Assembly: GCA_025359565.1 (NCBI GenBank)
Contig: JANYFY010000029.1
Coordinates: forward strand, 1 to 64,000
Length of the DNA stretch: 64,000 nt
Direction of reading: 5' to 3'
Source of the DNA: Gammaproteobacteria bacterium
GTDB lineage: Bacteria > Pseudomonadota > Gammaproteobacteria > Steroidobacterales > Steroidobacteraceae
This document shows, piece after piece, positions 38,636 through 47,763 of this stretch. The position numbers were made by a program, and so were the translations under genes. Position 1 is the stretch's first letter. The number at the start of each line of letters is the position of its first letter. The notes below the pieces were generated by a model, which saw nothing but the letters and a program-made list of their open reading frames with translations, ran no database searches and was not told the origin of the DNA.

Positions 38636-38728
38636 CTATGGGGCCTGAATTCGGGCCGCGTATCGCAACGTCCCGACTGCATAGTCAGCCGCAAGCCTAT
38701 CTAGCAACTCGGGTCGCGTATAATTCAT
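38636..38728 (-). pseudogene. N-terminal relic of an anti-sigma factor
   Basis: A 30-codon frame, MNYTRPELLDRLAADYAVGT followed by LRYAARIQAP and TAG, matches the N-terminus of the intact anti-sigma factor at 49676-50365 (MNYGPQLLDELAAQYAIGT, LRHTARAR) over nearly its whole length. The rest of the gene is missing. It sits upstream of the DUF4331 operon on the same strand. The 417-bp gap (38516-38932) otherwise holds only a TCCTACA box at 38808. Confidence 0.68.
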
Positions 38729-38932
38729 GGCGATAGCAATGATGAATTTAACAGCATGTCAGGGTTACGGGTCTGTAAGCGCCGTAGATGCAGCTTTCGG
38801 GAAATATTCCTACATGCCTGGCTAGTTTGTACGACGAGACTGACAGCAAGATGTCGTATGTGGGTACAGAACATCGACGCTGACTGGCCGATATTGGTGC
38901 CGTCACAATGTTGAACACATAGGAGATATCGA

Positions 38933-39013
38933 ATGGGACGCGGAATCTTACTTTGGCTGCTCGGTGTACCTCTACCCGTTATTTTATTATTAGCGATGTG
39001 CTCGCATCGTTAA
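38933..39013 (+). CDS. Tiny hydrophobic protein with LLWLxGVP motif (26 aa)
   Basis: The frame starts MGRGILLWLLGVPLPVILLL and ends CSHR. AGGAG lies 7 nt before the ATG, an ideal ribosome binding site. It is followed 36 nt later by a membrane-protein gene on the same strand. The motif matches the 51-residue product at 34091, suggesting a small-protein family. Confidence 0.6.
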   Translation: MGRGILLWLLGVPLPVILLLAMCSHR

Positions 39014-39049
39014 TTGTCTTTATTTCATTAATTTATTAAGGGGAAGCAA

Positions 39050-39895
39050 ATGGCTTCAGTATTGATCGCGGGAGGAGATGATCTCTCCCAGCATCACCGA
39101 GGTAATCAATCGGCAGCCTCATGGGGAGCGATATTGGCGGGTGCGTTCGTCGCAACATCCATGTCTCTGGTATTGGTGTCGCTGGGAATTGGTTTTGAAT
39201 TCGCCTCTGTTTCGCCTTGGAACGGTCAAGGGATTTCAGTAACAACGTTTAGCGTAACTGCTGCGATATGGCTCATCGTTACACAATGGACGTCGGCGGC
39301 GCTGGGCGGATACATTGCCGGACGCCTTCGAACCCGTTGGCACGGCACTCATGCCCATGAAGTATTCTTTCGCGATACGGCCCACGGACTGGTCTCGTGG
39401 GCTGTTGCTACAGTGTTAGTAGCCACCGTAGTCGCGAGTTCGCTTTCTTCTGGTATAGGTGGGGTTGTGCAAAGCGCTACCCAGATGTCTGCCAACCGAG
39501 GCTCACCGACGGCGCCGGCACCTATGTACGACATCGAAAAACTTTTTAGGGGAAGTTTAGATTCGCCACCTGGGGCTTCCGACGCACGTTTGGAAGCTGG
39601 GCACATATTAGCAAATGCAGTTGTGGCCACTAATATCAGCGCTGAAGACAGCAGTTATCTAGCTACGCTGGTCGCACAGAAAACTGGTATTTCGGCCACA
39701 GATGCGCAGAAGCGTGTGGAAGTTTTACTGCATGACTCAGCAGATAATGTGTTGAAAGCAAAAGCCGTTGCAGATAGCGCAAGAAAAGCTGCGGCTGAGA
39801 CTGCCATTTACACAGCGTTGTCAATGCTAATTGGCGCATTTATAGCAAGTGTGTCGGCGGTGCTAGGTGGAATGTTACGCGATAAACACATTTAA
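39050..39895 (+). CDS. Uncharacterised membrane protein
   Basis: A 281-residue protein with three clear helices near the N-terminus (about 20-48, 62-88, 112-136), a soluble middle (about 140-250) with repeated Ala/Lys/Asp helices, and a last helix with an AIYTALSMLIGAFIAS-like sequence. AAGGGGAAG precedes the ATG. The last 4 nt overlap the convergent methyltransferase gene. I recognise no characterised family. Confidence 0.72.
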   Translation: MASVLIAGGDDLSQHHRGNQSAASWGAILAGAFVATSMSLVLVSLGIGFEFASVSPWNGQGISVTTFSVTAAIWLIVTQWTSAALGGYIAGRLRTRWHGTHAHEVFFRDTAHGLVSWAVATVLVATVVASSLSSGIGGVVQSATQMSANRGSPTAPAPMYDIEKLFRGSLDSPPGASDARLEAGHILANAVVATNISAEDSSYLATLVAQKTGISATDAQKRVEVLLHDSADNVLKAKAVADSARKAAAETAIYTALSMLIGAFIASVSAVLGGMLRDKHI

Positions 39896-41130
39896 CACTT
39901 AGCGTGGGGTTTTACGAACAGCATTTGTGCGTTGCCAATCGCTCGTTCTGTAAAACCCCCTTCGCAGTAACACAGATAGAACTCCCACATACGCACGAAT
40001 GTCTCCGAGTATCCTAAAGAACGTACTTGATCAATTTTTCGTCTAAAATTTTCACGCCAATGTTTGAGGGTAGTTGAATAATGTGCGCCGATATCTTCCA
40101 TATGAAATAGACGCATATCGGAGACGCGAGTAACCGTCTCACTGATGGCCGTCACTGAAGGAATGCAACTTCCCGGAAAAATATGCCGCTGAATGAAATC
40201 GACCGAATCTTTGGCGGCTATATACCGCTGATCAGCAATCGTGATCACCTGCAAAAGCATAGACCCCTTAGGTTTAAGCAATTGGCTGCACTTGCGGAAA
40301 TACTGGTCGTAATATTGATGTCCCACCGCCTCCAACATTTCAATAGACACTAGTTTATCGAACTGACCATCAAGGTCACGGTAATCCTTTAACAGAAGCT
40401 CAATGCGATCCGACATACCGGCTCGCGCTATCCGGCACGATGCCATGTCATATTGTTGCCGAGATATTGTGGTAGTCGTTACTCGACATCCGTAACGTTG
40501 TGCAGCATAAACAGCAAAACCTCCCCACCCTGCTCCAATCTCGACCAGATGGTCCTGTGGTTGCAAATCCAGTTTTTCGCAAATATGCTTCATTTTCGCA
40601 AGCGACGCATCTTCAAGCGACATCCCAGGCTGTTCAAAATACGCACTCGAATACATCATCGTAGGGTCAAGCATAAGTTCAAAGAATTCGTTTCCAAGGT
40701 CATAGTGAGCTTGTATGTTTTGTCGGCTACCCGCGCGAGTATTTCGCGATGCCCAATGGAATATTTTCTGCACCGAATTGAGTAATCGCGCCAAGCCTTT
40801 CTCCATACCATCTAAAACGGTACGATTCTGCAAAATAATGCGCATTAACAACGTCAGGTCGTCAACACTAAAATAGCCGTACATGTACGCTTCACCGGCG
40901 CCTATCGAGCCGCCAAAGGCCACTTCGCGATAAAAACGCGGGTCATGTACCCGCACCAATGCCTTAAGCGAACAGCGTTCCGATAATTTTCCGTAGGAGC
41001 AACGATGCCCACCATCGTCGAGTACTAGTACACCGTGTTCAAGGCCCGCCAGTCGTTGTCGCACGGCGCGTTCAGCCACAACATCTAAAAATGATAGTTT
41101 CGGCTCACTAACTGCAAGAGGAGTAAGCAT
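39892..41130 (-). CDS. Cyclopropane-fatty-acyl-phospholipid synthase family methyltransferase
   Basis: A 412-residue SAM-dependent enzyme of the CFA synthase family: an N-terminal lipid-binding region with GGSIGAGEAYMYGYF, AHYDLGNEFFELMLDPTMMY (about 140-160), the SAM loop VEIGAGWGGFAVYAA (about 196-210), and FIQRHIFPGSCIPS. It transfers a methylene or methyl group to unsaturated acyl chains of membrane lipids. It lies 3 nt behind an FAD oxidoreductase gene, its standard neighbour. Confidence 0.92.
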   Translation of the reverse strand: MLTPLAVSEPKLSFLDVVAERAVRQRLAGLEHGVLVLDDGGHRCSYGKLSERCSLKALVRVHDPRFYREVAFGGSIGAGEAYMYGYFSVDDLTLLMRIILQNRTVLDGMEKGLARLLNSVQKIFHWASRNTRAGSRQNIQAHYDLGNEFFELMLDPTMMYSSAYFEQPGMSLEDASLAKMKHICEKLDLQPQDHLVEIGAGWGGFAVYAAQRYGCRVTTTTISRQQYDMASCRIARAGMSDRIELLLKDYRDLDGQFDKLVSIEMLEAVGHQYYDQYFRKCSQLLKPKGSMLLQVITIADQRYIAAKDSVDFIQRHIFPGSCIPSVTAISETVTRVSDMRLFHMEDIGAHYSTTLKHWRENFRRKIDQVRSLGYSETFVRMWEFYLCYCEGGFTERAIGNAQMLFVKPHAKC

Positions 41131-41133
41131 TGT

Positions 41134-42432
41134 CTAGGCCACGTTCAAGAGTGCGGCATCACACTGCTGCGCTTGCCTAAAATGTTCTAGAGCTTTAATC
41201 GCGCTTAACACGCCGTCTTCATGAAATCCATAGCCCCAATAAGCGCCGCAGAAGGAGGTTCGATTACCACTATTGATCTCATGATGACGCAATTGTGCAG
41301 CGATAGCCGCGGCGGTATAGATCGGGTGAGAATATGTAAATTGCTTTAGAATTCGCTCTGCTAGAATGTTGTCATAGCCATTCAGGGTTACACAGTAGGT
41401 ACTTCGAGACTTCAAATTTTGTAGAATGTTCATATTGTAGGTCAATGTCGCGCGAACCCCGGCGTCGGCACCTTCTTTCTCACTCTGACGCTCAGCCAAA
41501 ACATGGTAATTCCATGCTGCCCAGGCACGTCGATTGCGCGGCAGTACCGATATATCAGTGTGCAGAACTACCTCGTTTTCTTGATAGCGAATGGCGCCAA
41601 GAATTTGGTGTTCGACAGGTGTCGCATCAGCCAGCAATTTAAGTGCCTGATCGGAATGACACGCTAAAAAGACATGATCGTAACGCTCCGCATCACACCC
41701 TCGTGCTCTAATGACAACCCCATTGCAACCACGTTGCACCGACTCAACCGGTGTATTGAGCCGAATTCGGTCTTTGAAAGGTCGAACGAGGGATTCAACG
41801 TAGCGCATCGAGCCACCCGCGATCACGCGCCATTCTGGCCTGTTATCAACAGAAAGCATGCCGTGATTATGAAAAAAACGTACGAAAAAATGCGCCGGAA
41901 CTGCCAAAATCTGTGAAGGACGTGCAGACCAAATGGCGGCAGCCATGGGTATTAAATAATTGCGAATAAATTCCTGACCATAATTTTCGGCTACTAAATA
42001 TTCACCCAGCGAAATCTCTAATTTCGATGCAAGTAGTTTGGGCGCGTCGCGATTAAAACGTACAATCTCTTTTAGTATTCTTAAAAAAAAAGGCCTAAAA
42101 ATATTACGTCGTTGCGCAAATAGGCCATTAAGCGACGTCCCATTGTATTCCAAACCGGTAGTTTCATTGCGCACGCTAAAACTCATAGTTGAAGGACGGG
42201 TATCTACGGACAATTTGCGCAACAAAGCTATAAAATTGGGATAGGTCCAGTTGTTAAAGACAATAAATCCGGTGTCGATCTCGTGACTTTCGCCATCCCA
42301 CTCAATGGAGTGAGTATGAGTATGTCCACCGATATGCTGATTACTTTCAAATACAGTGATGTCGTAGTGGCGATATAAATGATGAGCGACCACATTACCG
42401 GCAATACCACTTCCAATAATTGCGATTTTCAA
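41134..42432 (-). CDS. FAD-dependent NAD(P)/amine-oxidase-type protein of CFA operons
   Basis: A 432-residue flavoprotein with a Rossmann start KIAIIGSGIAGNVVAHHL, the second FAD element GGHTHTHSI, and a C-terminal FCGAYWGYGFHEDG typical of the amine-oxidase-like proteins found beside CFA synthases. The start is TTG with GGGGGAA upstream. In many genomes a DUF1365 gene separates this gene from the methyltransferase; here the two are 3 nt apart without it. Confidence 0.88.
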   Translation of the reverse strand: MKIAIIGSGIAGNVVAHHLYRHYDITVFESNQHIGGHTHTHSIEWDGESHEIDTGFIVFNNWTYPNFIALLRKLSVDTRPSTMSFSVRNETTGLEYNGTSLNGLFAQRRNIFRPFFLRILKEIVRFNRDAPKLLASKLEISLGEYLVAENYGQEFIRNYLIPMAAAIWSARPSQILAVPAHFFVRFFHNHGMLSVDNRPEWRVIAGGSMRYVESLVRPFKDRIRLNTPVESVQRGCNGVVIRARGCDAERYDHVFLACHSDQALKLLADATPVEHQILGAIRYQENEVVLHTDISVLPRNRRAWAAWNYHVLAERQSEKEGADAGVRATLTYNMNILQNLKSRSTYCVTLNGYDNILAERILKQFTYSHPIYTAAAIAAQLRHHEINSGNRTSFCGAYWGYGFHEDGVLSAIKALEHFRQAQQCDAALLNVA

Positions 42433-42547
42433 TGATTCCCCCAGTTATATCCGTTGGTCGTAACTCTAATACGACGGGCGCCTACTTCTGGATGCACCCC
42501 CTGAGGTATTTTTCGTACAGCTAACTCTTGCCCGTAGGTCAGAACTG

Positions 42548-43006
42548 ACAACTTTTAACCGCGTAAACGGCTCCGTCTGGACTACCGATAAGGATAGTAT
42601 TGTTTCCGCTTTACTAGCAGCTGAAATCTGCGCTAAAACAGGTAGCGATCCAGGAGAATATTATAGAGAACTTACGCATACTTTAGGTGACCCGGTGGCT
42701 GACCGAGCGGACGCACTCGCAACTCCTGCGCAAAAAAAACGATTTACAAGCCTCAGTGCGACGAGTCTAAAGACCACAATATTGGCAGGTGAGTCAATTA
42801 AACAAGTGCTCAGTCGCGCCCCTGGCAACAACGAATCTATTGGTGGCATAAAAGTGATTTCGACTGATAGATGGTTCGCGGCCCGCCCCTCCGGGACTGA
42901 AGATCTCTATAAGATATAGGCTGAGAGTTTTCGCGGTGAAGAACACTTGGGCACTATTTTAGAGGAAGCCCAACACATCGTTGACAATGCGCTATCGGAC
43001 AAATAA
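42548..43006 (+). pseudogene. pgm: C-terminal relic of phosphoglucomutase
   Basis: One frame encodes the last domain of alpha-D-phosphoglucomutase: SVWTTDKDSIVSALLAAEI, ATPAQKKRFTSLS, APGNNESIGGIKV and WFAARPSGTEDLYKI, the phosphate-binding motif of the family. TAG at 42917-42919 replaces the Tyr codon after KI, and the frame continues AESFRGEEHLGTI to TAA at 43006. Everything before the last ~150 codons is missing. No promoter or start is visible. Confidence 0.85.
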
Positions 43007-43047
43007 GATATTGGATCACTTAGATACGCGTTACGCGTGCGCGAAGC

Positions 43048-43695
43048 ATGAAAAGTTCTTTACTTCATCACCCAAGATTGCTGACTTCTTTGGGTCTTGG
43101 AATCGCAATATATTTTCTGCTGCCCGGTCAATGGCCGTTATTGACTCGCGTATTGGTTTGTTGGAATACCGGTGTTGGACTGTTCCTGATCTTGATATAC
43201 AGTTGGCTCACTCAGCTATCGGCGGAGCAGATTTGCATCCAATACACTGACGAGGACGAGTCCGCTCCCGTTATTTTAGTGCTTGTAATTCTTGCCGCTT
43301 GCGCCAGCTTGCTCGCCATCACGGTACCCCTAGCGACATTAAAACAAGTTGCCGGGGCAGAGCGTACCGCTCACTTAGCATTGGCTGCTTTTACACTAGT
43401 TAATTCGTGGATTTTAGTACCCACTATGTTCACAGTGCACTACGCCGATTTATTCTACAGCGAAAAAAAAGAAGCACGTCCGCTGCGTTTTCCCGAAACT
43501 CCGATGCCGGTGTTTTGGGATTTCGCCTATTTTTCGTTTACCATCGCAGCGGCGTGCCAGACCTCGGATGTCACCACCACCCGGTCCAAAGTACGCAAGG
43601 TGGTGATAGTGCACACGATAATATCATTTGTTTTTAATGCCTCCATACTAGGTTTCGCGATAAATGTGACTGCCGGACTTTTGGGCGGAAATTAA
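43048..43695 (+). CDS. DUF1345 membrane protein
   Basis: A 215-residue protein with five to six helices and the DUF1345 features VCWNTGVGLFLILIYSWL, MFTVHYADLFYS and FWDFAYFSFTIAAACQTSDV. The last two are the strongest family blocks. Ribosome binding site weak. It lies 41 nt downstream of the phosphoglucomutase relic. Function unknown. Confidence 0.88.
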   Translation: MKSSLLHHPRLLTSLGLGIAIYFLLPGQWPLLTRVLVCWNTGVGLFLILIYSWLTQLSAEQICIQYTDEDESAPVILVLVILAACASLLAITVPLATLKQVAGAERTAHLALAAFTLVNSWILVPTMFTVHYADLFYSEKKEARPLRFPETPMPVFWDFAYFSFTIAAACQTSDVTTTRSKVRKVVIVHTIISFVFNASILGFAINVTAGLLGGN

Positions 43696-43717
43696 AATCA
43701 GCGGCTACTTTAACTAA

Positions 43718-43972
43718 CTATTGCGCGATCTCTTTAGCGGCAGCTTTTGCTTTATGACCGTGTTTGTGAGCCTTAGCCTTGTGCACCTTAGCCTCGGCTT
43801 TTTCTACTGATTTATTGGGCTCGGAAGACATAGCTGCCTTGACGTTATCACCAGCCTGCTTGGTAGTTTCGACCGCAGCGCCAGCACCCTCCTTTATAGC
43901 GGTACCCACTTGCGCAATAGCCACCATCGATAAACTACTCGCGAGCAGAGCAATCACTAATTTTGTCACCAT
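43718..43972 (-). CDS. Small secreted Ala/Lys/His-rich protein
   Basis: An 84-residue exported protein starting MVTKLVIALLASSLSMVAIA (signal peptide), then a helical Lys/Ala-rich tail with HKAKAHKHGHKAK. GGAGAAG lies before this ATG, so it is preferred over an ATG 4 codons upstream that overlaps the Shine-Dalgarno. It converges with DUF1345. It resembles small periplasmic stress proteins; function unknown. Confidence 0.65.
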   Translation of the reverse strand: MVTKLVIALLASSLSMVAIAQVGTAIKEGAGAAVETTKQAGDNVKAAMSSEPNKSVEKAEAKVHKAKAHKHGHKAKAAAKEIAQ

Positions 43973-44245
43973 AATCTTCTCCATTTATTAAAATAGATCG
44001 GTCATTACAATATCATCAAGAACACATATAGGGTACACCTAACTTGCGCGTTTTCTTGTAAGTAGTCTTTAACCATTTTAAAACGCTCACGAGAAGTCGG
44101 ATATCGAATTTGACCACCTAGCTATGTGTGAGCGGAATCCTACACGCACTGTTACACAAAACCGACATTGGACCCTGAAAAACGGGCGCGATAATAAGTA
44201 GTCCGGGGACCGTCTAAATATTGTATTTTTCTAAGGAGAATCGAC

Positions 44246-44407
44246 GTGTTGCATTACGCAGTCGTTTTTTTTGTCATTGCTATTATTGCAGCAATATTCG
44301 GCTTTGGTGGCATTGCGGCGGGCGCCGTAGGTATTGCCAAGATATTGTTCTTTGTATTTTTAGCCATTGCGGCCGTTACATTCTTAATGAGTCTTGCCAA
44401 GCGCTAA
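44246..44407 (+). CDS. DUF1328 small membrane protein, second copy
   Basis: A 53-residue protein starting [20 protein letters not shown] (GTG start, AAGGAG upstream), two hydrophobic helices, ending SLAKR. It is highly similar to the product at 8077-8241. A TCCTACA box lies 102 bp upstream. It precedes the ferritin-like gene by 49 nt on the same strand. Confidence 0.88.
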   Translation: MLHYAVVFFVIAIIAAIFGFGGIAAGAVGIAKILFFVFLAIAAVTFLMSLAKR

Positions 44408-44456
44408 GCCCAATGCGCTCCAATATTTTTACTTAAGCTTAAGGAATTCTTTCCAA

Positions 44457-45033
44457 ATGAATACAGCCATTCGGTCTACTGATAAATCAACCGAAACGAA
44501 GGATATCGGCAGTTCGTTTCTCAGTGATATTAAGACGTTGCGCGCGCGCACGTGAGCATATTGAAAATGGAGCTGTGACACCAAGCTATGCCGGCGAGGC
44601 TTCGACCATCGTTCGCTTATTAAATGAAGCGTTAGCCACGGAAATTGTTTGCGTGCTTCGTTATAGGAGGCACTATTTTTGCGCCGAGGGAGCCTTGGCG
44701 GAGAGCGTTAAAGAAGAATTCATGGAGCACGCTCAGGAAGAGCAAGAGCATGCCGATCAGATCGCCGAGCGCATAGTACAACTGGGTGGTGAACCCAATT
44801 TTAATCCCGCTGGTTTGGATACTCGCAGTCACTCTGAATACGTGGAAGGTAGTTCGCTAAAAGAGATGGTAAAAGAAGATCTCATTGCAGAACGGGTAGC
44901 GATTGAGTCCTATACAGAAATGATTTTATTCATTGGAGATAAAGACCCTACTACGAAACGTATGCTGGAAAGCATACTTGCCAAGGAAGAAGAACACGCT
45001 GAGGATATGGCCAGCATTTACAACCATGCTTAA
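44457..45033 (+). pseudogene. Ferritin-like (bacterioferritin-type) protein with N-terminal frameshift
   Basis: The ATG at 44457 (AAGGA upstream) opens MNTAIRSTDKSTETKDIGSS, then FLSDIKTLRAR, and stops at TGA 44553. The main frame continues AREHIENGAVTPSYAG and carries a full four-helix ferritin-like domain: LNEALATEIVCVLRYRRHYF, FMEHAQEEQEHADQIAERI, GGEPNFNPAGL and ILAKEEEHAEDM, with the expected carboxylate/His ligands. The two frames join in a CG dinucleotide tract (44541-44549); adding one CG unit restores LRARAREHIENG. It is therefore a recent or variable frameshift in an otherwise intact iron-binding gene. Confidence 0.85.
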
Positions 45034-45035
45034 TG

Positions 45036-47303
45036 TTAACTACGGGTAACCAGCGCGCTTAAAACCGCGCTCGGGCGAATTGGTAAGTGGCGTACTCGTG
45101 CACCGACGGCAGAAAAAATGGCATTACCAATCGCGGGGCCCACAACCGTAGTGGCGGGCTCACCTAATCCTACTGATGCATTCGCGCTTGGAATGAATTC
45201 GATTTCCATAATTGGCACATCCCCCATGCGCAACGGCGTATAAGAATTTAAGTTGGTATCTCGGACTTGTCCGTTGGCAAGCTCCGTTCCCTCGTGTAGC
45301 GCCATACTGACGCCCCATAACGCGGCGCCCTCCACCTGCGCTAAGGCGCCATCGGGATGCACCACAGTACCGGCATCAATGACGATGAATAACTTCTCGA
45401 GCGTGACGATACCACTACCGCGATCAACCCTCACCCGGGCGACGCAAGCGACCCAAGTAGGCATGGCGCGTTCCTGGCCAAAGGTAGTAGCGATGCCGAG
45501 ACCTGAGTCTTTCGGCATATCATCCCCCCAACCTGCTTTTTCCGCCACCCGTCTTAACACCGCCGCCTGACGATGAGCGCCCCCTACTGCCACGGGTTCG
45601 CTACCTTGATTCTTGCCGACACCGTCCAGCAACTTAAGGCGAAAATTTAACGCATCGACACCCAATGAATGCGCGGCCTCATCCATAAAGCTTTCCAGTG
45701 CCCAGTTAGTCCATCCGGGGCCCACAGAGCGCAACCATCCCGGCCGAAACGTGCGATTTGCAAGATCGTTCGATAACGCGCGCACTCGATGCGCCCGCAC
45801 GCTATACCAGTGATCCGCTCCGGAAATTGAAAAGGGGTCGAATGGCTCACCGTTGACGCCTTTGGACAGGAACCCAGGAACCATGACCTGGGTAGGCCAA
45901 CCGGCTGCCGCATGGTGTTGCATGCCAATAACTGCACCCGCCGAATCGAACGCCATCCGCAAGGTTTGAACCGACGGAGAACGTATCGAGTCGAACCGAG
46001 CATCGTCAGCCCGAGTGCATAGCATTTTTACAGGCTTCCCCATGGCCTTGGCGGCCAGCGCAGCCGGTACGGCATAGTCTCCGTTAAGCCGTCGACCAAA
46101 ACCTCCGCCCAGCAAATGGGTGCGCATGATCACCTTACTCTCGCTTACCCCAAGAGCTTTAGCCAATATTGGTATGATCAACGACTGCCACTGATTGCCC
46201 GTATAAATCTCCCAGCTACCCTCTCGTTCCAATGCCAACGCATTCACGGGTTCAAGCTGAAAATGCAGTACGCTACTGGTAGTGTAAGTCTTGTCGAGCA
46301 CCGAATGAGCACCCGAGAAAGCCGCATCAACTCCAGGGTCTTCGACCACCCATGATCCTCCACCCGGATTGTCGATTAGTTTGCGACCATGATCGAGTAT
46401 ATCTTTTTCCGAGATTCGTGATGTGTCATCAGATGCCCAAACAACAGTTATCGCATCTGCCGCGCGACTCGCGCCCACAAACGAATCGGCGATCACCATC
46501 ACCCACCCCGGAACAGTCGCACTGGGATCATCAAGCGCAAACGCTTTGATATAACCCTTGACAGTTTTCGCCGCGGAATCATCAATGGAAACGACTTTGG
46601 AACCGTTCCGCGTCGGAGGAATCTTGGGTCGCGCGTAGACCATTCCTGGGGCAACAGCGTCAATGCCATAGTGCGCACTGCCATTGGTTTTTGCGGGCAC
46701 ATCAATTGCTGCGCTCGGCATCCCAATAAGGCGACGCTCTTTAGGGCTTTTAATCGGTATTGTTTTTACCTCTTCCGCAGAAAAACGCCGCCCTAAATTG
46801 CCGCGACGTACAATTTCAGCATAGGACACTGAGCGAGTGCCCGCATGCACCACGCCCAAACGCGCGATACAAATATCGGAACTCACGCCCATTAACTTGG
46901 CACCTTCCTCGATCAGCGCAATGCGCCCGGCTGCACCCGCCTGACTTAACAAGTTAAAACTTTGAGACACCGACCAACTGCCACCGGTCACCATCAAACC
47001 CCATTTGGGGTCCGAGTCGACATATGCCAAGCGCACGGAATTCCAATCCATTTCCAGTTCATCGGCTACGATCCGCGCCAAGGCCGTGCCAACATGTTGA
47101 CCCATTTCGGCGCGGATAATGTTAACCGTTGCGACACCAGTTGAGTCGATGGTGTACCAAATAGTGGGTTCGAAGTTTTGCGTAAGCGCGGCCTTACCCG
47201 AATCTGCCATTGCAAAATTATCAGGAGCAAAAGCGAAAGCAACGCCCGCGCCGGCTGCGAACATTAGAAAACCCCGACGTGAAGCCAAGGTTGGGCTATG
47301 CAT
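45036..47303 (-). CDS. Molybdopterin-binding subunit of an aldehyde/isoquinoline-type dehydrogenase
   Basis: A 755-residue large subunit of the xanthine-oxidase family, IorB/AldH type. The ATG at 47303 gives a Tat signal with SRRGFL at residues 9-14; a longer frame to 47327 is less likely. Features: [32 protein letters not shown] (Moco-binding) and [18 protein letters not shown] with the catalytic Glu. It would oxidise aldehydes or N-heterocycles in the periplasm. It overlaps the 2Fe-2S subunit gene by 8 nt. Confidence 0.92.
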   Translation of the reverse strand: MHSPTLASRRGFLMFAAGAGVAFAFAPDNFAMADSGKAALTQNFEPTIWYTIDSTGVATVNIIRAEMGQHVGTALARIVADELEMDWNSVRLAYVDSDPKWGLMVTGGSWSVSQSFNLLSQAGAAGRIALIEEGAKLMGVSSDICIARLGVVHAGTRSVSYAEIVRRGNLGRRFSAEEVKTIPIKSPKERRLIGMPSAAIDVPAKTNGSAHYGIDAVAPGMVYARPKIPPTRNGSKVVSIDDSAAKTVKGYIKAFALDDPSATVPGWVMVIADSFVGASRAADAITVVWASDDTSRISEKDILDHGRKLIDNPGGGSWVVEDPGVDAAFSGAHSVLDKTYTTSSVLHFQLEPVNALALEREGSWEIYTGNQWQSLIIPILAKALGVSESKVIMRTHLLGGGFGRRLNGDYAVPAALAAKAMGKPVKMLCTRADDARFDSIRSPSVQTLRMAFDSAGAVIGMQHHAAAGWPTQVMVPGFLSKGVNGEPFDPFSISGADHWYSVRAHRVRALSNDLANRTFRPGWLRSVGPGWTNWALESFMDEAAHSLGVDALNFRLKLLDGVGKNQGSEPVAVGGAHRQAAVLRRVAEKAGWGDDMPKDSGLGIATTFGQERAMPTWVACVARVRVDRGSGIVTLEKLFIVIDAGTVVHPDGALAQVEGAALWGVSMALHEGTELANGQVRDTNLNSYTPLRMGDVPIMEIEFIPSANASVGLGEPATTVVGPAIGNAIFSAVGARVRHLPIRPSAVLSALVTRS

Positions 47304-47763
47304 TTTGTAGTAACTCCATAGCCGCAAGTTTTATGGCTTTGCGAATACGCACGTATGCCATGCAGCGACACAAATTACCGTTCATTACGTTATCAATATC
47401 CTGATCGTTAACATGCGGAAAATCTTTTAATAAGGTCGCTGCTTGCATAATTTGGCCTGACTGGCAGTAGCCGCATTGAGGCGCTTGGGTGGCAATCCAG
47501 GCCTTTTGCAATGGGTGTTGTCCTTCTGGATCCAGACCCTCAATGGTGGTTATTTTAGCCCCTCTCACTGCACTTAGAGGAGTTACACAGGAGCGGATGG
47601 CCCTTCCATCGACATGCACAGTACACGCACCGCACATACCGATTCCACAGCCATACTTGGTTCCCTTTAGACCGACGCTGTCACGGATTATCCAAAGCAA
47701 GGGCGTGTTCCCGTCGGCTTCAACCGTCACGGTCTGGCCGTTGAATGTCAGCGTTTCCTTCAT
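47296..47763 (-). CDS. 2Fe-2S subunit of the molybdenum dehydrogenase (IorA-like)
   Basis: A 155-residue protein with an N-terminal plant-type 2Fe-2S ferredoxin fold ([15 protein letters not shown] and a later Cys, about residues 38-62) and a C-terminal helical 2Fe-2S domain ([18 protein letters not shown], about 97-140). It passes electrons from the molybdenum cofactor subunit to the cytochrome. ATGA overlaps with the cytochrome gene stop upstream. Confidence 0.94.
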   Translation of the reverse strand: MKETLTFNGQTVTVEADGNTPLLWIIRDSVGLKGTKYGCGIGMCGACTVHVDGRAIRSCVTPLSAVRGAKITTIEGLDPEGQHPLQKAWIATQAPQCGYCQSGQIMQAATLLKDFPHVNDQDIDNVMNGNLCRCMAYVRIRKAIKLAAMELLQNA

